DNA of 64,000 nt from Paenibacillus profundus. Its GTDB lineage: Bacteria; Bacillota; Bacilli; Paenibacillales; Paenibacillaceae. The notes under the pieces were generated by a model, which saw nothing but the letters and a program-made list of their open reading frames with translations, ran no database searches and was not told where the DNA came from. Positions within the stretch are counted from its first letter, which is position 1; every line of letters begins with the position of its first letter. Shown in pieces: positions 55,315 to 64,000 of this stretch. The position numbers were made by a program, and so were the translations under genes. The stretch covers positions 1-64,000 of the forward strand of contig NZ_JAJNBZ010000025.1 of assembly GCF_021369635.1 (NCBI RefSeq), given 5' to 3'.

Positions 55315-56289
55315 ATGATTCGAGTAGCTATTTTGAGCTATTGGCACGTGCATGCAGAGGAGTATACGGAGGCGTTCCGCAACCATCCAGAGACAGAGGT
55401 AGTGGCGCTGTGGGATGAGAACGTAAAGCGCGGGGCCTCTTATGCGGACAAGTATGGGGTGGAATGTATTCCGTCACTTGACGAGCTGTTGAGCCGCACG
55501 GATATCGATGCGGTCGTTGTAACGACGCCGACGACGATGCACGAAGACGTTATTGCGCGAGCCCTACGGGCGAAGAAGCATGTATTTACGGAAAAGGTGC
55601 TGTCCGTTACCGGAGCGGGTGCGGAAGCGCTGATGGCGGAAGCGACCATGAATAACGTTATCCTGACTGTCGCGCTGCGCCGCCGTTATGAGAGTGAAGG
55701 CATAACGATCGAGCGGTTGGTAAAGGAAGGCACAGTCGGACAACCGACCTTGATTCGCGTGCGCATGGCGCATAATGGAGCCACTGCCGGGTGGCTGCCA
55801 GAGCATTTCTACAGCTTGGAGGAGTGCGGCGGCGGAGCAATGATAGACCTTGGCTGCCACCCAATGTATCTCATCCGTCTGCTTGCTGGCATTCCGCAAG
55901 CGGTGACGGCGGCTTATGGATATATGACGAAGCGGAAGGTCGAGGATCATGCGGCGGCGCTCCTTCATTATGACAGCGGCGTCATCGGGATTGCGGAGAC
56001 CGGATTCGTCACGGGCGGATCGCCATATACAATTGAAGTTCACGGAACGGAAGGTTCTCTGTTATTTACGTCCGAACAAGGCAAGGACCTTCTCACGCTG
56101 CGCGGCGCCGACGGAACAGTGAAGCACATTCCACTCGACAAGCCTGAAGGTTCTATGTTCGACGAGTGGGTGAACCGCATGCTTGGCACGAAGCCGGAAG
56201 GCGACAATACAGCGCTGGCGATTGATCTGAGCCGTATAATGGAAGCAACTAATGAATCCGCGCGTATAGGCGGCACGGTACGTATTTAA
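55315..56289 (+). CDS. Gfo/Idh/MocA family oxidoreductase
   Basis: An NAD(P)-dependent sugar dehydrogenase of 324 residues. The N-terminal Rossmann fold starts VAILSYWHVHAEEY, which lacks the usual GxGxxG (reading SYWHVHA instead). The segment KKHVFTEKV holds the conserved EK. The C-terminal domain has GGAMIDLGCHPM. The ATG at 55315 follows AAGGAGAG. It is 46 bp before a second dehydrogenase of the same family. Substrate unknown. Confidence 0.85.
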   Translation: MIRVAILSYWHVHAEEYTEAFRNHPETEVVALWDENVKRGASYADKYGVECIPSLDELLSRTDIDAVVVTTPTTMHEDVIARALRAKKHVFTEKVLSVTGAGAEALMAEATMNNVILTVALRRRYESEGITIERLVKEGTVGQPTLIRVRMAHNGATAGWLPEHFYSLEECGGGAMIDLGCHPMYLIRLLAGIPQAVTAAYGYMTKRKVEDHAAALLHYDSGVIGIAETGFVTGGSPYTIEVHGTEGSLLFTSEQGKDLLTLRGADGTVKHIPLDKPEGSMFDEWVNRMLGTKPEGDNTALAIDLSRIMEATNESARIGGTVRI

Positions 56290-56335
56290 GGGTAAAGGAA
56301 ACATATACAGTTAATAGGAATGGAGGAACGGCATT

Positions 56336-57433
56336 ATGACAGAACAAGTGATTCGAATCGGCATTATCGGCAGTGGCGGGATCGCAAGAATGCATGCGCG
56401 GGCGTATAAAAGGATTCCTGGCGTCGTGGTGGCGGCAGTAGCGGATATCGTGCCCGGCAGAGCGCAGGCACTCATTGATGAGGAGGGGCTGGCGGAAGCA
56501 GCGGCATTTGACAATACACGCAAGCTGCTGGAACAAGAGCTGCACGGCGTGAGCATCTGCACCCCGAACGTATCGCACCATGAGCAGGCGTTATTGTCAC
56601 TGGAGGCAGGCAAGCACGTACTGGTGGAGAAGCCGTTATCCGTTACATTGGACGAGGGCATTGAAATGGTGGAGACTGCGGAACGTATGGGTAAAATGCT
56701 GAGTGTCGGCTTCCAGCCGCGCTACGACGACAATATTAAGCTGGTGCGGGAAATTGTGCAGTCCGGGCAACTCGGCGGTGTATACTATGCCGAGCTCGGG
56801 GGAGGCAGACCTCGCGGCATCCCGGGTGGAACGTTCATTCGGCGCGACATCGCAGGCTCTGGTGCCATTGCGGACATCGGGTGCTACTCGCTAGATATGG
56901 CGCTATATGCGCTTAATCATCCGCGTCCGCTGACCGTATCCGCCTTTTCCGGCAACCGTCTCGGTACGAACCCAGCCATCTGTCCAGAGGCAGATCGCTT
57001 CGATGTCGAGGATTTCGGGGTGGCTTTCATTCGTTTTGAGAACGACATGGTCATGACGTTCAAGACGTCGTGGGCGATGCATCTCGATTCTATGGGCTCG
57101 ACGTTCTTCCTTGGCTCGGAAGGCGGACTGAAGCTTGGTTCTGGCCGTACGGGCGCTTGGGGAGGCTCATTCGATTGCTTAGGGGATATCCGCATGTATC
57201 GGGATATGATGGGCCGGCAGACCGAGACGGCCATTCCGCTGTCAGGACAACCACTCGACGAGCCGTTCTTCTTGAAAATATCCGATTTCGTCCGTGCGAT
57301 CCGAGATGACGCCCCTGCGCCGGTGCCAGCGAGCGAAATACTCGTCCAACAGACGATAATCGACGCGCTTCTCCGTTCGGCCGCACAGAAGCGTGAGGTA
57401 GATGTGGAGTGGCCATCTATACTTCGAAGATAG
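56336..57433 (+). CDS. Gfo/Idh/MocA family oxidoreductase (inositol dehydrogenase-like)
   Basis: A 365-residue dehydrogenase with a standard NAD site, IGIIGSGGIARMHA, the EKP motif (HVLVEKPLS), and the catalytic-domain DIGCYSLD. The substrate may be a polyol or amino-sugar, but nothing here fixes it. TGGAGGAACG precedes the ATG. It forms an operon with the preceding dehydrogenase, and a terminator follows. Confidence 0.9.
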   Translation: MTEQVIRIGIIGSGGIARMHARAYKRIPGVVVAAVADIVPGRAQALIDEEGLAEAAAFDNTRKLLEQELHGVSICTPNVSHHEQALLSLEAGKHVLVEKPLSVTLDEGIEMVETAERMGKMLSVGFQPRYDDNIKLVREIVQSGQLGGVYYAELGGGRPRGIPGGTFIRRDIAGSGAIADIGCYSLDMALYALNHPRPLTVSAFSGNRLGTNPAICPEADRFDVEDFGVAFIRFENDMVMTFKTSWAMHLDSMGSTFFLGSEGGLKLGSGRTGAWGGSFDCLGDIRMYRDMMGRQTETAIPLSGQPLDEPFFLKISDFVRAIRDDAPAPVPASEILVQQTIIDALLRSAAQKREVDVEWPSILRR

Positions 57434-57510
57434 AGGCGACTCGTTTCTGATTCAAAGGGAGAATGGGCAAAGGCACGTAAAGCAGACATGCTAGCACGGT
57501 CCAATAATAT

Positions 57511-57556
57511 AGGGGCAGTTCCATAAGCAAAATATCTGCTTAGGGGCTGCCCCTTT
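57511..57556 (+). terminator. Terminator of the dehydrogenase operon
   Basis: The outer arms AGGGGCAG / CTGCCCCT and inner arms TAAGCA / TGCTTA are followed by TTTG. Confidence 0.75.
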
Positions 57557-57605
57557 GTGTACGTTCCTTTTAATTGTGGCTACACTAATGAATGCGGCTT
57601 GAACA

Positions 57606-57872
57606 TCAACGCGGGATCGCGGAACGCATTCGCGACGATTTCGGAACGTGGGAAGTCAGCTTCGTATGCCGAATCATGATATATATTACAAAACCAAATA
57701 TCGGAGCAATGCTGACGATAAGCGTAATTCCTGCCGAGAATAAGATGGAACGGTCGATGCGATAACTGTCGATAGAGGTCCAGATGGTGCATGCCCCATG
57801 GAGGATCAGAAGGAAGAACATGAGCTTCCCGGCGGGTGTGCTTATCCAAGACATTAATTCTATCCACAACAT
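57606..57872 (-). CDS. Small membrane protein, 88 aa
   Basis: Two hydrophobic helices (about residues 15-34 and 42-66) are followed by a basic tail. AAGGAGGTAG lies six bases before the ATG, so it is probably translated. No family recognised. The gene is isolated and faces the dehydrogenase operon. Confidence 0.6.
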   Translation of the reverse strand: MLWIELMSWISTPAGKLMFFLLILHGACTIWTSIDSYRIDRSILFSAGITLIVSIAPIFGFVIYIMIRHTKLTSHVPKSSRMRSAIPR

Positions 57873-58106
57873 CGTAGCTACCTCCTTAATTACTGAACGG
57901 GATGCCTCAAATTATTAAGGGCTAAAGGGATTATAGTGTAACAATGGGGATTGAATCCATCGTTTTTTCCATCACCAACCTTACAATTTTGAAAGGTTTT
58001 CTTTTAGTTGTACAATAAACGTTGAACTTTTCCGGTCAAACCGGTTGCAAAAGGTTTGCTATTACCGGATAATTTAATAATCAGACTTTGCAGAATTGGA
58101 GTTAGA

Positions 58107-58634
58107 ATGATGACGGAACGCCAAGCGGAAGCGGCGAACAAGCTTATGGTGCGCATCGTCATTGACAGCCGTCAAGATGATGAGCGCGTGACCCAAGAGG
58201 TAACTGGAGAGTTGTACCGCAAAGGTACGCATTTCTATGTACGATACATCGAGCCGATAAATCATCCGGACGGTCAGAATGATGGCGACAGCGATATGAG
58301 TGCAAGCTCACCTACACAGGTGATGATAAAAATAAGCAAGCGTCAAATCAAATTGACGCGGCGCGGACAAGTGGAGTCAGAGCAGACATTTTCTTATCGC
58401 GAGAAGCAGGGAGGCTACTATCGCTCCCAAGCACTGCGCTTTCCGATGACTACGTATACCTCTCTGATGGAATGGAACAACCCGTGGCCATTTGAAGGAC
58501 CGCTTCAGTTCGATCAATTAATGCTCACTTGGGCATACCAGCTTTATATTGAAGAGCAATGTACGGGACAGTTCGAAATCAAGCTGAAGATGACACCCGC
58601 AGACACGCATAACAGAATGGCGCAGGAGGAATAG
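58107..58634 (+). CDS. ywiB: DUF1934 family beta-barrel protein (YwiB-like)
   Basis: A 175-residue protein with alternating beta pattern throughout and the segments [20 protein letters not shown] and [12 protein letters not shown] seen in DUF1934. A calycin-like barrel is expected. An unusual polar insertion (about 68-88, Asp/Gly/Ser-rich) lies between strands. The ATG codons at 58107 and 58110 both follow TTGGAG. It directly precedes argS, as in B. subtilis. Confidence 0.8.
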   Translation: MMTERQAEAANKLMVRIVIDSRQDDERVTQEVTGELYRKGTHFYVRYIEPINHPDGQNDGDSDMSASSPTQVMIKISKRQIKLTRRGQVESEQTFSYREKQGGYYRSQALRFPMTTYTSLMEWNNPWPFEGPLQFDQLMLTWAYQLYIEEQCTGQFEIKLKMTPADTHNRMAQEE

Positions 58635-58639
58635 AGACA

Positions 58640-60319
58640 ATGAGCATGAGTGTAATGGAGAAAATGAATGACCAAGTAAAGACTGCAATTGATGAGGCGA
58701 TCGTGAAGGCCGGATTGGTGACGCGCGAAGAGCTGCCGTCCTTTGTCATCGAAGTGCCAAAGGACAAGTCGCACGGTGACTTGGCGACGAACGCGGCGAT
58801 GCAGTTGACTCGCATTGCGAAGCGCAATCCGCGTCAGATCGCGGAAGTGATTATTGAGAACCTGGATAAAGCGGCGGCTTCTATTGAAAGTACCGAAATC
58901 GCGGGCCCAGGATTTATTAATTTCCGTATGAACAAAAGTTATCTGTATGATGTGGTGCGGGAAGTTACCGACAAAGGTTCGGACTACGGTCGTATCGGCA
59001 TTGGCGCCGGACAGCGCGTTCAAGTGGAGTTCGTCTCGGCGAACCCGACGGGAAGCCTTCACCTTGGGCATGCCCGAGGTGCAGCGGTTGGCGATGCGCT
59101 GTGCAACCTGCTTGATTATGCAGGTTATGAGATGACGCGCGAGTACTATATTAATGATGCCGGCAACCAAGTGATGAACTTGGCGAAGTCGATTGAGTGC
59201 CGCTATAAGCAGGCGCTTGGTCTCGATGCGGACATGCCGGAAGACGGTTATTTCGGTGAAGATATTAAAGGTTTCGCGCAGGATCTGGTGAATAAGGAAG
59301 GCGATCGTCTTCTGCAGCTGGCCGAAGAAGAGCGTGCGAAGTATTTCCGCCAATTCGGACTGGAGAAAGAACTGGACAAAATTAAACGCGATCTCGGTCG
59401 CTTCGGCGTGCCGTTCGACGTATGGTTCAGTGAAACGTCATTGTATGAGAACGGGGAAGTGACGAAGGCGCTCGACACACTGCGCACTACCGGACACGTC
59501 TATGAAGAAGAAGGCGCGACGTGGCTGCGCACGACAACATTTGGTGACGACAAGAACCGCGTCTTGGTGAAAAACGATGGTTCCTACACTTATTTGACAC
59601 CTGACGTTGCATACCATATGGATAAGTACGGCCGCGGCTTCGACCGCATGATTAACATTTGGGGCGCTGACCACCATGGCTACATTCCGCGGATGAAAGC
59701 GGCAATGGAAGCAGTTGGCAATGAACCGGACAAGTTGATTGTGCTCATTGCTCAAATGGTCAGCTTGTTTCAGGATGGCGAGAAAGTGAAGATGTCGAAG
59801 CGTACCGGCAAAGCGGTCACGATGGAGGATTTGATGGAGGAAGTGGGCGTTGACGCGATCCGCTACTTCTTCACGATGCGCTCCATGGATTCTCATCTCG
59901 ACTTCGACATGGATTTGGCGATTTCGACGTCGAACGAGAACCCAGTGTTCTACGTGCAGTATGCGCACGCGCGCATTTGCAGCATCTATCGTCAAGCAGA
60001 GGAGCAGGGAGTGGTATTGAAGCCGCTGCGCGATATTGACTTGACCACGCTGACGACCGAGCATGAATACGATCTGCTACGCAAAATGGGCGAGCTGCCA
60101 GAAGAGATCGCAGTTGCGGCCCGTGATTATGCGCCGCATCGCTTAATCCGGTACGTATACGAATTAGCGTCGCTCTTACACAGCTACTACAAGGCAGAGC
60201 GTGTCATTACTGAGGACCCGGAACAGACACAGGCTCGCCTGGCGCTGTTAGGCGCAGTGCGCACCGTTATCGCAAATGTGCTCCGGCTGGTAGGGGTATC
60301 TGCGCCAGAACGGATGTAA
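58640..60319 (+). CDS. argS: Arginyl-tRNA synthetase
   Basis: ArgRS charges tRNA-Arg. The 559-residue enzyme has the N-terminal tRNA-D-loop-binding domain (about 1-105), the HIGH-type motif HLGHA near 141, the KMSKR motif near 384 and the all-helical anticodon domain from about 440. AGGAGG precedes the ATG by ten bases. The ywiB gene ends six bases before it, so they form an operon. Confidence 0.97.
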   Translation: MSMSVMEKMNDQVKTAIDEAIVKAGLVTREELPSFVIEVPKDKSHGDLATNAAMQLTRIAKRNPRQIAEVIIENLDKAAASIESTEIAGPGFINFRMNKSYLYDVVREVTDKGSDYGRIGIGAGQRVQVEFVSANPTGSLHLGHARGAAVGDALCNLLDYAGYEMTREYYINDAGNQVMNLAKSIECRYKQALGLDADMPEDGYFGEDIKGFAQDLVNKEGDRLLQLAEEERAKYFRQFGLEKELDKIKRDLGRFGVPFDVWFSETSLYENGEVTKALDTLRTTGHVYEEEGATWLRTTTFGDDKNRVLVKNDGSYTYLTPDVAYHMDKYGRGFDRMINIWGADHHGYIPRMKAAMEAVGNEPDKLIVLIAQMVSLFQDGEKVKMSKRTGKAVTMEDLMEEVGVDAIRYFFTMRSMDSHLDFDMDLAISTSNENPVFYVQYAHARICSIYRQAEEQGVVLKPLRDIDLTTLTTEHEYDLLRKMGELPEEIAVAARDYAPHRLIRYVYELASLLHSYYKAERVITEDPEQTQARLALLGAVRTVIANVLRLVGVSAPERM

Positions 60320-60350
60320 GATCAATTACGAATATGGCTGACCGTTATAC

Positions 60351-60386
60351 GCTGGCGTCTCGAAGGAGGAGACGCCAGCTTTTTAT
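60351..60386 (+). terminator. Terminator after argS
   Basis: The arms GCTGGCGTCTC / GAGACGCCAGC pair perfectly around a short loop and are followed by TTTTT. Confidence 0.92.
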
Positions 60387-60470
60387 TTCCAAGCGAAGTC
60401 TGAGAGCATCTCTTGTATAATAGATGCAGCGTCATGCACAGATCCACAGCAGACGGGAAGAAGGATGGTG

Positions 60471-62267
60471 ATGGCATTGATTCATCTGCTGCCTTTAATG
60501 ATAGAACGTGTCGGCATTTTGCTAATTATTGCATTTGTGCTGTCACGTATGAAGTCTTTCCGCCAAATCGTTCATCACGAGCATGGCTTGACCGAGAAAT
60601 GGATGCTTATCGTCGTATTCGGCGCGTTTGGGGTCATTAGCAACTATACCGGAGTTCAGATCCACGACAGCTCCATCTATTCGCAAGCGTGGCATACGGA
60701 TGTAGATACGGGGAGCGCGATCGCGAACACGCGCATTATGGGTGTTGTCATCGGCGGACTGTTGGGGGGACCGCTTGTAGGAACCGGCGTCGGATTGATT
60801 GCAGGAGTGCATCGCCTTTCCTTAGGCGGTTATACTGCGGTTGCATGCGGCATCTCGACCATTATGGCCGGCATTGTTACCGGAATAATTGGTAAGCGCT
60901 TTCGTGCACAAGGAAAGCAGGCCGCATGGCTAACCGCAGGAATCGGCATTCTGATGGAGTGCGCACAAATGGGTATCATCCTGCTTGTTGCCGAGCCGTG
61001 GGCCGACGCATGGGGGCTGGTGAAGATTATCGGTGTCCCGATGGTAGTAGTGAACGGCTTCGGCACCTTGCTGTTTATGCTCATTATCCAGTCTATATTT
61101 CAGGAAGAAGAGCGTTCCAGAGCATTGCAGACACATAAGGCGCTTTATATTGCAGATCATACGCTGCCTTTCTTCCGCCAAGGCTTAAACGCGCATTCGT
61201 GCCGTGAAGCCGCCCAAATTATTTTAAAGGAGACGAACGCCGACGCCATCTCGATTACGAATCAGCATCAAATCTTGGCCCATGTCGGGACAGGTGCCGA
61301 TCACCATATTGCGTTGCAGAGCATTTCAACGAGACTAACGAAGAAGGTGCTTGAAGAAGGCATCGTTCATAAGGCGTCTTCGCGCGAGGAGATCCAGTGT
61401 TATAACCTGGATTGCCCGCTGCAGGCCGCACTGGTGCTGCCGCTAAAGGTGCACGACAGCACGATTGGCACGCTAAAGCTATATTTCAGGCGTGCTACGA
61501 GGCTGGATCAAGTCGAACGGGAGTTGGCTGAGGGATTAAGCAAGCTTTTTTCCACCCAGTTGGAGCTGGCGGAAGCGGAGCTTCAGAGCAGGCTCTTGAA
61601 GGATGCTGAGATTAAAGCGCTGCAGGCCCAAGTGCATCCCCATTTTTTGTTCAATGCGTTCAACACCATTTCTGTGCTGTGCCGTACGGATCCTGAGCAA
61701 GCCAGAAAGCTGCTGCAGCAACTCAGTGTATATTTTCGCAGCAATCTTCAAGGTGCCCGCAAGATGCTCATTCCTCTGCACAAGGAACTGGAGCATGTAG
61801 AAGCCTATTTGTCATTGGAGCAGGCGAGATTCCCCGGCAAGTTTACGATCGAAGCACATATCGACGCCTCTCTGAATGATGTATTGGTTCCGCCGTTCAC
61901 GCTGCAGCCATTGGTGGAGAATGCCATCCGCCACGCCTTTTCCAAAGGCTTCACCGAGCCGATAGGTCGGGTGACGATAAGTGCGACTGCTGAGGGGGAG
62001 AGCATGATTTTGGTAACGAAGGACAACGGTAAAGGCATATCGGCAGATATTGTGGGCGCTCTCGGTAAGCAAACCGTACAATCGGCGGAAGGAACCGGCA
62101 CAGCCCTTTATAATATTAAGACGCGCATTGAAGAACTGTACGGGAACCAGGCTTCCTTCCGTATTGCAAGTGAGACCGCCCAAGGAACGACAGTCCGCAT
62201 CACCCTGCCTGTCCATTTCGTCGAAAGAGGTGATAATCTTGTTGAAGGCATTTATCGTGGAGGATGA
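60471..62267 (+). CDS. lytS: LytS-type sensor histidine kinase
   Basis: A 598-residue membrane sensor: 5TM-5TMR_LYT domain in the first 210 residues, a GAF domain (about 225-370), and the short His_kinase domain with HPHFLFN (His389), then HATPase (about 490-590) with LVENAIRHA and GTGTALYNI. Kinases of this group sense pyruvate or membrane state. AAGAAGG is spaced for the ATG at 60471; ATG/GTG codons two triplets upstream are alternatives. It overlaps the LytTR regulator gene by 29 bases, and a CstA-type transporter follows, so it likely controls that transporter. Confidence 0.92.
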   Translation: MALIHLLPLMIERVGILLIIAFVLSRMKSFRQIVHHEHGLTEKWMLIVVFGAFGVISNYTGVQIHDSSIYSQAWHTDVDTGSAIANTRIMGVVIGGLLGGPLVGTGVGLIAGVHRLSLGGYTAVACGISTIMAGIVTGIIGKRFRAQGKQAAWLTAGIGILMECAQMGIILLVAEPWADAWGLVKIIGVPMVVVNGFGTLLFMLIIQSIFQEEERSRALQTHKALYIADHTLPFFRQGLNAHSCREAAQIILKETNADAISITNQHQILAHVGTGADHHIALQSISTRLTKKVLEEGIVHKASSREEIQCYNLDCPLQAALVLPLKVHDSTIGTLKLYFRRATRLDQVERELAEGLSKLFSTQLELAEAELQSRLLKDAEIKALQAQVHPHFLFNAFNTISVLCRTDPEQARKLLQQLSVYFRSNLQGARKMLIPLHKELEHVEAYLSLEQARFPGKFTIEAHIDASLNDVLVPPFTLQPLVENAIRHAFSKGFTEPIGRVTISATAEGESMILVTKDNGKGISADIVGALGKQTVQSAEGTGTALYNIKTRIEELYGNQASFRIASETAQGTTVRITLPVHFVERGDNLVEGIYRGG

Positions 62268-62985
62268 GCCGCTAGCACGAGATGAGCTTATTTATTTGCT
62301 GCGTCGCACGAAGCGAGTGGAGGTTGTAGGAGAGGCGGAGGCGAAGGATGAGGCACTGGTGCACATTGGGGCAGTTCGTCCCCATGTCGTTTTTTTAGAT
62401 ATACAGCTTGCAGAGGAAAGCGGCTTGGAGATTGCACAGCGGTTAATGGAACTGGATGCGCCGCCGGCAATCGTGTTCGCCACCGCATACGATGAATATG
62501 CTTTAAAGGCATTCGAGCTGAACGCAGTTGATTATATATTGAAGCCCTTTGATGAGGTTCGCGTGCATCAGACAGTAGAGAGACTTAACAAGCAGCTTGT
62601 GATGAGGGTGCCGCCTAACTTGCGTTCCCCGGCGTCCCGTTCCTCAGTTCCGGAACGCCAGGATCGCTTAGCTATCACAGTGGATGAGCGGATCGTTGTG
62701 CTGCATGTCGATCATATTATTTATATCGGATTTGAAGAGGGGAAGACCGTCATCGTGACGAAAGAACGGCATTACAAAGTTAGCGAGCCGTTAACGATGC
62801 TTGAGCGCAAGCTTCTACATCCTTCTATTATACGGGTGCATCGGGCTTATCTCGTCAATGTGGATCGGATTATAGAAATCGAGCCGTGGTTCCACTCCAC
62901 CTGTCAATTGAAGCTCCAGGACGGTTCCCAGGTACCGGTCAGCCGCACTTATATGAAGGATCTGAAGCAGATCCTCGGATTTTAG
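62239..62985 (+). CDS. lytR: LytTR family response regulator
   Basis: A 248-residue regulator: receiver domain (about 1-120) with Asp54 in VVFLDIQL, and LytTR DNA-binding domain (about 145-245) with FEEGKTVIVT and VHRAYLVN. The start is TTG (62239, or the next TTG at 62242), with AGAGGTGA eight bases upstream. It overlaps lytS. LytTR proteins bind pairs of direct repeats upstream of their targets, here probably cstA. Confidence 0.92.
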   Translation: MLKAFIVEDEPLARDELIYLLRRTKRVEVVGEAEAKDEALVHIGAVRPHVVFLDIQLAEESGLEIAQRLMELDAPPAIVFATAYDEYALKAFELNAVDYILKPFDEVRVHQTVERLNKQLVMRVPPNLRSPASRSSVPERQDRLAITVDERIVVLHVDHIIYIGFEEGKTVIVTKERHYKVSEPLTMLERKLLHPSIIRVHRAYLVNVDRIIEIEPWFHSTCQLKLQDGSQVPVSRTYMKDLKQILGF

Positions 62986-63000
62986 ATTACGCACCACAAC

Positions 63001-63014
63001 TGAAAACGTTTGCA
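63001..63014 (+). promoter_or_regulatory. Catabolite-responsive element (cre)-like site
   Basis: TGAAAACGTTTGCA matches the CcpA consensus TGWNANCGNTNWCA except for one base. It lies 119 bp upstream of the cstA-like gene and just after the regulator stop. Confidence 0.55.
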
Positions 63015-63064
63015 TCTCAAGCTTCTCTTTTTGCAGCTCACTCTCTTCCCTTCACATTCTATCG

Positions 63065-63089
63065 TGAAAATGAATAATTTTCGTTTTCA
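63065..63089. promoter_or_regulatory. Near-perfect dyad upstream of the CstA-type gene
   Basis: TGAAAATGAA and TTCGTTTTCA form a 10-bp inverted repeat with one mismatch around a five-base centre, 44 bp before the start codon. An A/T-rich -10-like stretch (TATTATAAGAT) lies just after it. It may be an operator. Confidence 0.45.
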
Positions 63090-63132
63090 TATTATAAGAT
63101 AGCCACAAGGAAATCGAAGGGAGTGGCCACTA

Positions 63133-64000
63133 ATGAATGCGGTTTCAATTGTAATCGGATCTATTTGCATTTTGATGATTGCTTATCGACTGTATGGAAC
63201 GTTCATGACGGCAAAAGTGTTAAAGCTTGATGACTCCAAGCCGACTCCGGCTCACGAATTCAACGACGGCAAAGATTACGTGCCGACGAATAAATGGGTA
63301 TCCTTCGGGCACCATTTTGCCGCGATTGCGGCAGCCGGCCCGCTCGTTGGGCCGATCCTGGCCGCGCAGTTCGGTTACTTACCGGGACTGCTGTGGCTGC
63401 TTATTGGTGCGGTTATCGGCGGAGCGGTGCATGATGCAGTTGTGTTGTTCGCCTCTATGCGCAAGCAGGGCAAATCGCTCTCCGAAGTAGCGAAGGACGA
63501 GCTAGGACCTGTCGCCGGCTTCTGTACCGGCCTCGCTATGCTCTTCATTATTACGATTACGATGGCTGGGCTGTCAATGGTCGTGCTCCATGCGCTGGAG
63601 CATAATCCATGGGGAACGTTCTCGGTCGGCATTACGATTCCGATTGCAATGGGAGTAGGGCTGCTGTATAAGAAAACAGGCAATCTGAAGGTTACTTCCA
63701 CCATCGGCTTTATTCTGCTTCTAGTCGGCGTGTTCATGGGCCCTTATATTCAAGGTACGGCGCTGGGAGAGTGGCTGACCTTTGACATGAAAACATTGGC
63801 TGTCATTTTACCGATATACGCTTTTTTTGCGGCAGCTTTGCCGGTCTGGCTGCTGCTCGCGCCGCGCGATTATTTGAGCAGCTTCATGAAAATCGGCGTC
63901 TTCATCGCGCTTATCATCGGCGTCTTTATTATTAACCCGGCGATTCCATTCCCGGCGGTAACGGAATTCATTCACGGGGGAGGTCCGATTTTGGCTGGCC
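63133..64000 (+). CDS. cstA: CstA family transporter, 5' part
   Basis: The gene runs off the right edge after 289 codons. It encodes a polytopic protein with at least seven helices in the visible part. The segment SFGHHFAAIAAAGPLVGPILAAQ is the CstA hallmark, and GAVIGGAVHDAVVLF follows. CstA/BtsT proteins import pyruvate or peptides during carbon limitation. AAGGGAG lies nine bases before the ATG. The LytS/LytTR pair upstream and the cre-like site suggest regulation by pyruvate or a related metabolite and by carbon catabolite control, by analogy with BtsSR-BtsT; that is inference. Confidence 0.9.
   Translation, partial: MNAVSIVIGSICILMIAYRLYGTFMTAKVLKLDDSKPTPAHEFNDGKDYVPTNKWVSFGHHFAAIAAAGPLVGPILAAQFGYLPGLLWLLIGAVIGGAVHDAVVLFASMRKQGKSLSEVAKDELGPVAGFCTGLAMLFIITITMAGLSMVVLHALEHNPWGTFSVGITIPIAMGVGLLYKKTGNLKVTSTIGFILLLVGVFMGPYIQGTALGEWLTFDMKTLAVILPIYAFFAAALPVWLLLAPRDYLSSFMKIGVFIALIIGVFIINPAIPFPAVTEFIHGGGPILAG

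Overview
The window looks like a chromosomal segment of a spore-forming, flagellated Paenibacillaceae bacterium, most likely Paenibacillus. The evidence is the order 5S rRNA - guaB - dacA - pdxS - pdxT - serS - tRNA-Ser, which in Bacillales lies a few kb to one side of oriC; a small acid-soluble spore protein; S-layer homology (SLH) motifs; a sigma-D flagellar promoter; and the Bacillus-like blocks ywhD/pbpG/speE/speB and ywiB-argS. The genus is inferred from gene content and style, not from a search.

Layout. 1-9.2 kb: end of an rRNA operon, GMP synthesis, cell-wall carboxypeptidase, vitamin B6 synthase, seryl-tRNA synthetase with tRNA-Ser, spore-type small proteins and a YitT membrane protein. 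9.3-14.3 kb: a lipoprotein and a large SLH-anchored GH85 endo-beta-N-acetylglucosaminidase. 14.4-19.4 kb: tadA, a dense cluster of DnaA-box-like sites, a sporulation-type histidine kinase and motAB with a sigma-D promoter. 19.5-25.3 kb: a sulfonate-type ABC transporter operon flanked by an amine oxidase and an acyl-CoA-dehydrogenase-like flavoprotein. 25.8-29.8 kb: uridine phosphorylase with a complete ECF transporter.

30-36 kb is a scarred accessory stretch: a frameshifted lipoprotein, a rhodanese gene followed downstream by a second, diverged rhodanese 3' end, an IS1182-type transposase remnant and a TetR/hydrolase pair. 36.3-41.5 kb is an AT-rich island with a secreted repeat protein, a two-component system and a MacB-type ABC transporter whose permease gene is broken. 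Three promoters there share 11-bp-phased CTCCA repeats 11 bp from the -10 box, which points to one regulon. A truncated endonuclease gene follows.

42.8-64 kb returns to core-like content: a DUF4097 protein, a secreted coiled-coil protein, an NlpC/P60 hydrolase under a c-di-AMP riboswitch, an M1 peptidase with a membrane partner, ywhD, a class A PBP, spermidine synthesis (speE-speB), an AraC regulator with two Gfo/Idh/MocA dehydrogenases, ywiB-argS, and a LytS/LytTR pair leading into a cstA-type transporter cut by the right edge. Coordinates and motifs were read by eye; no database search was run.
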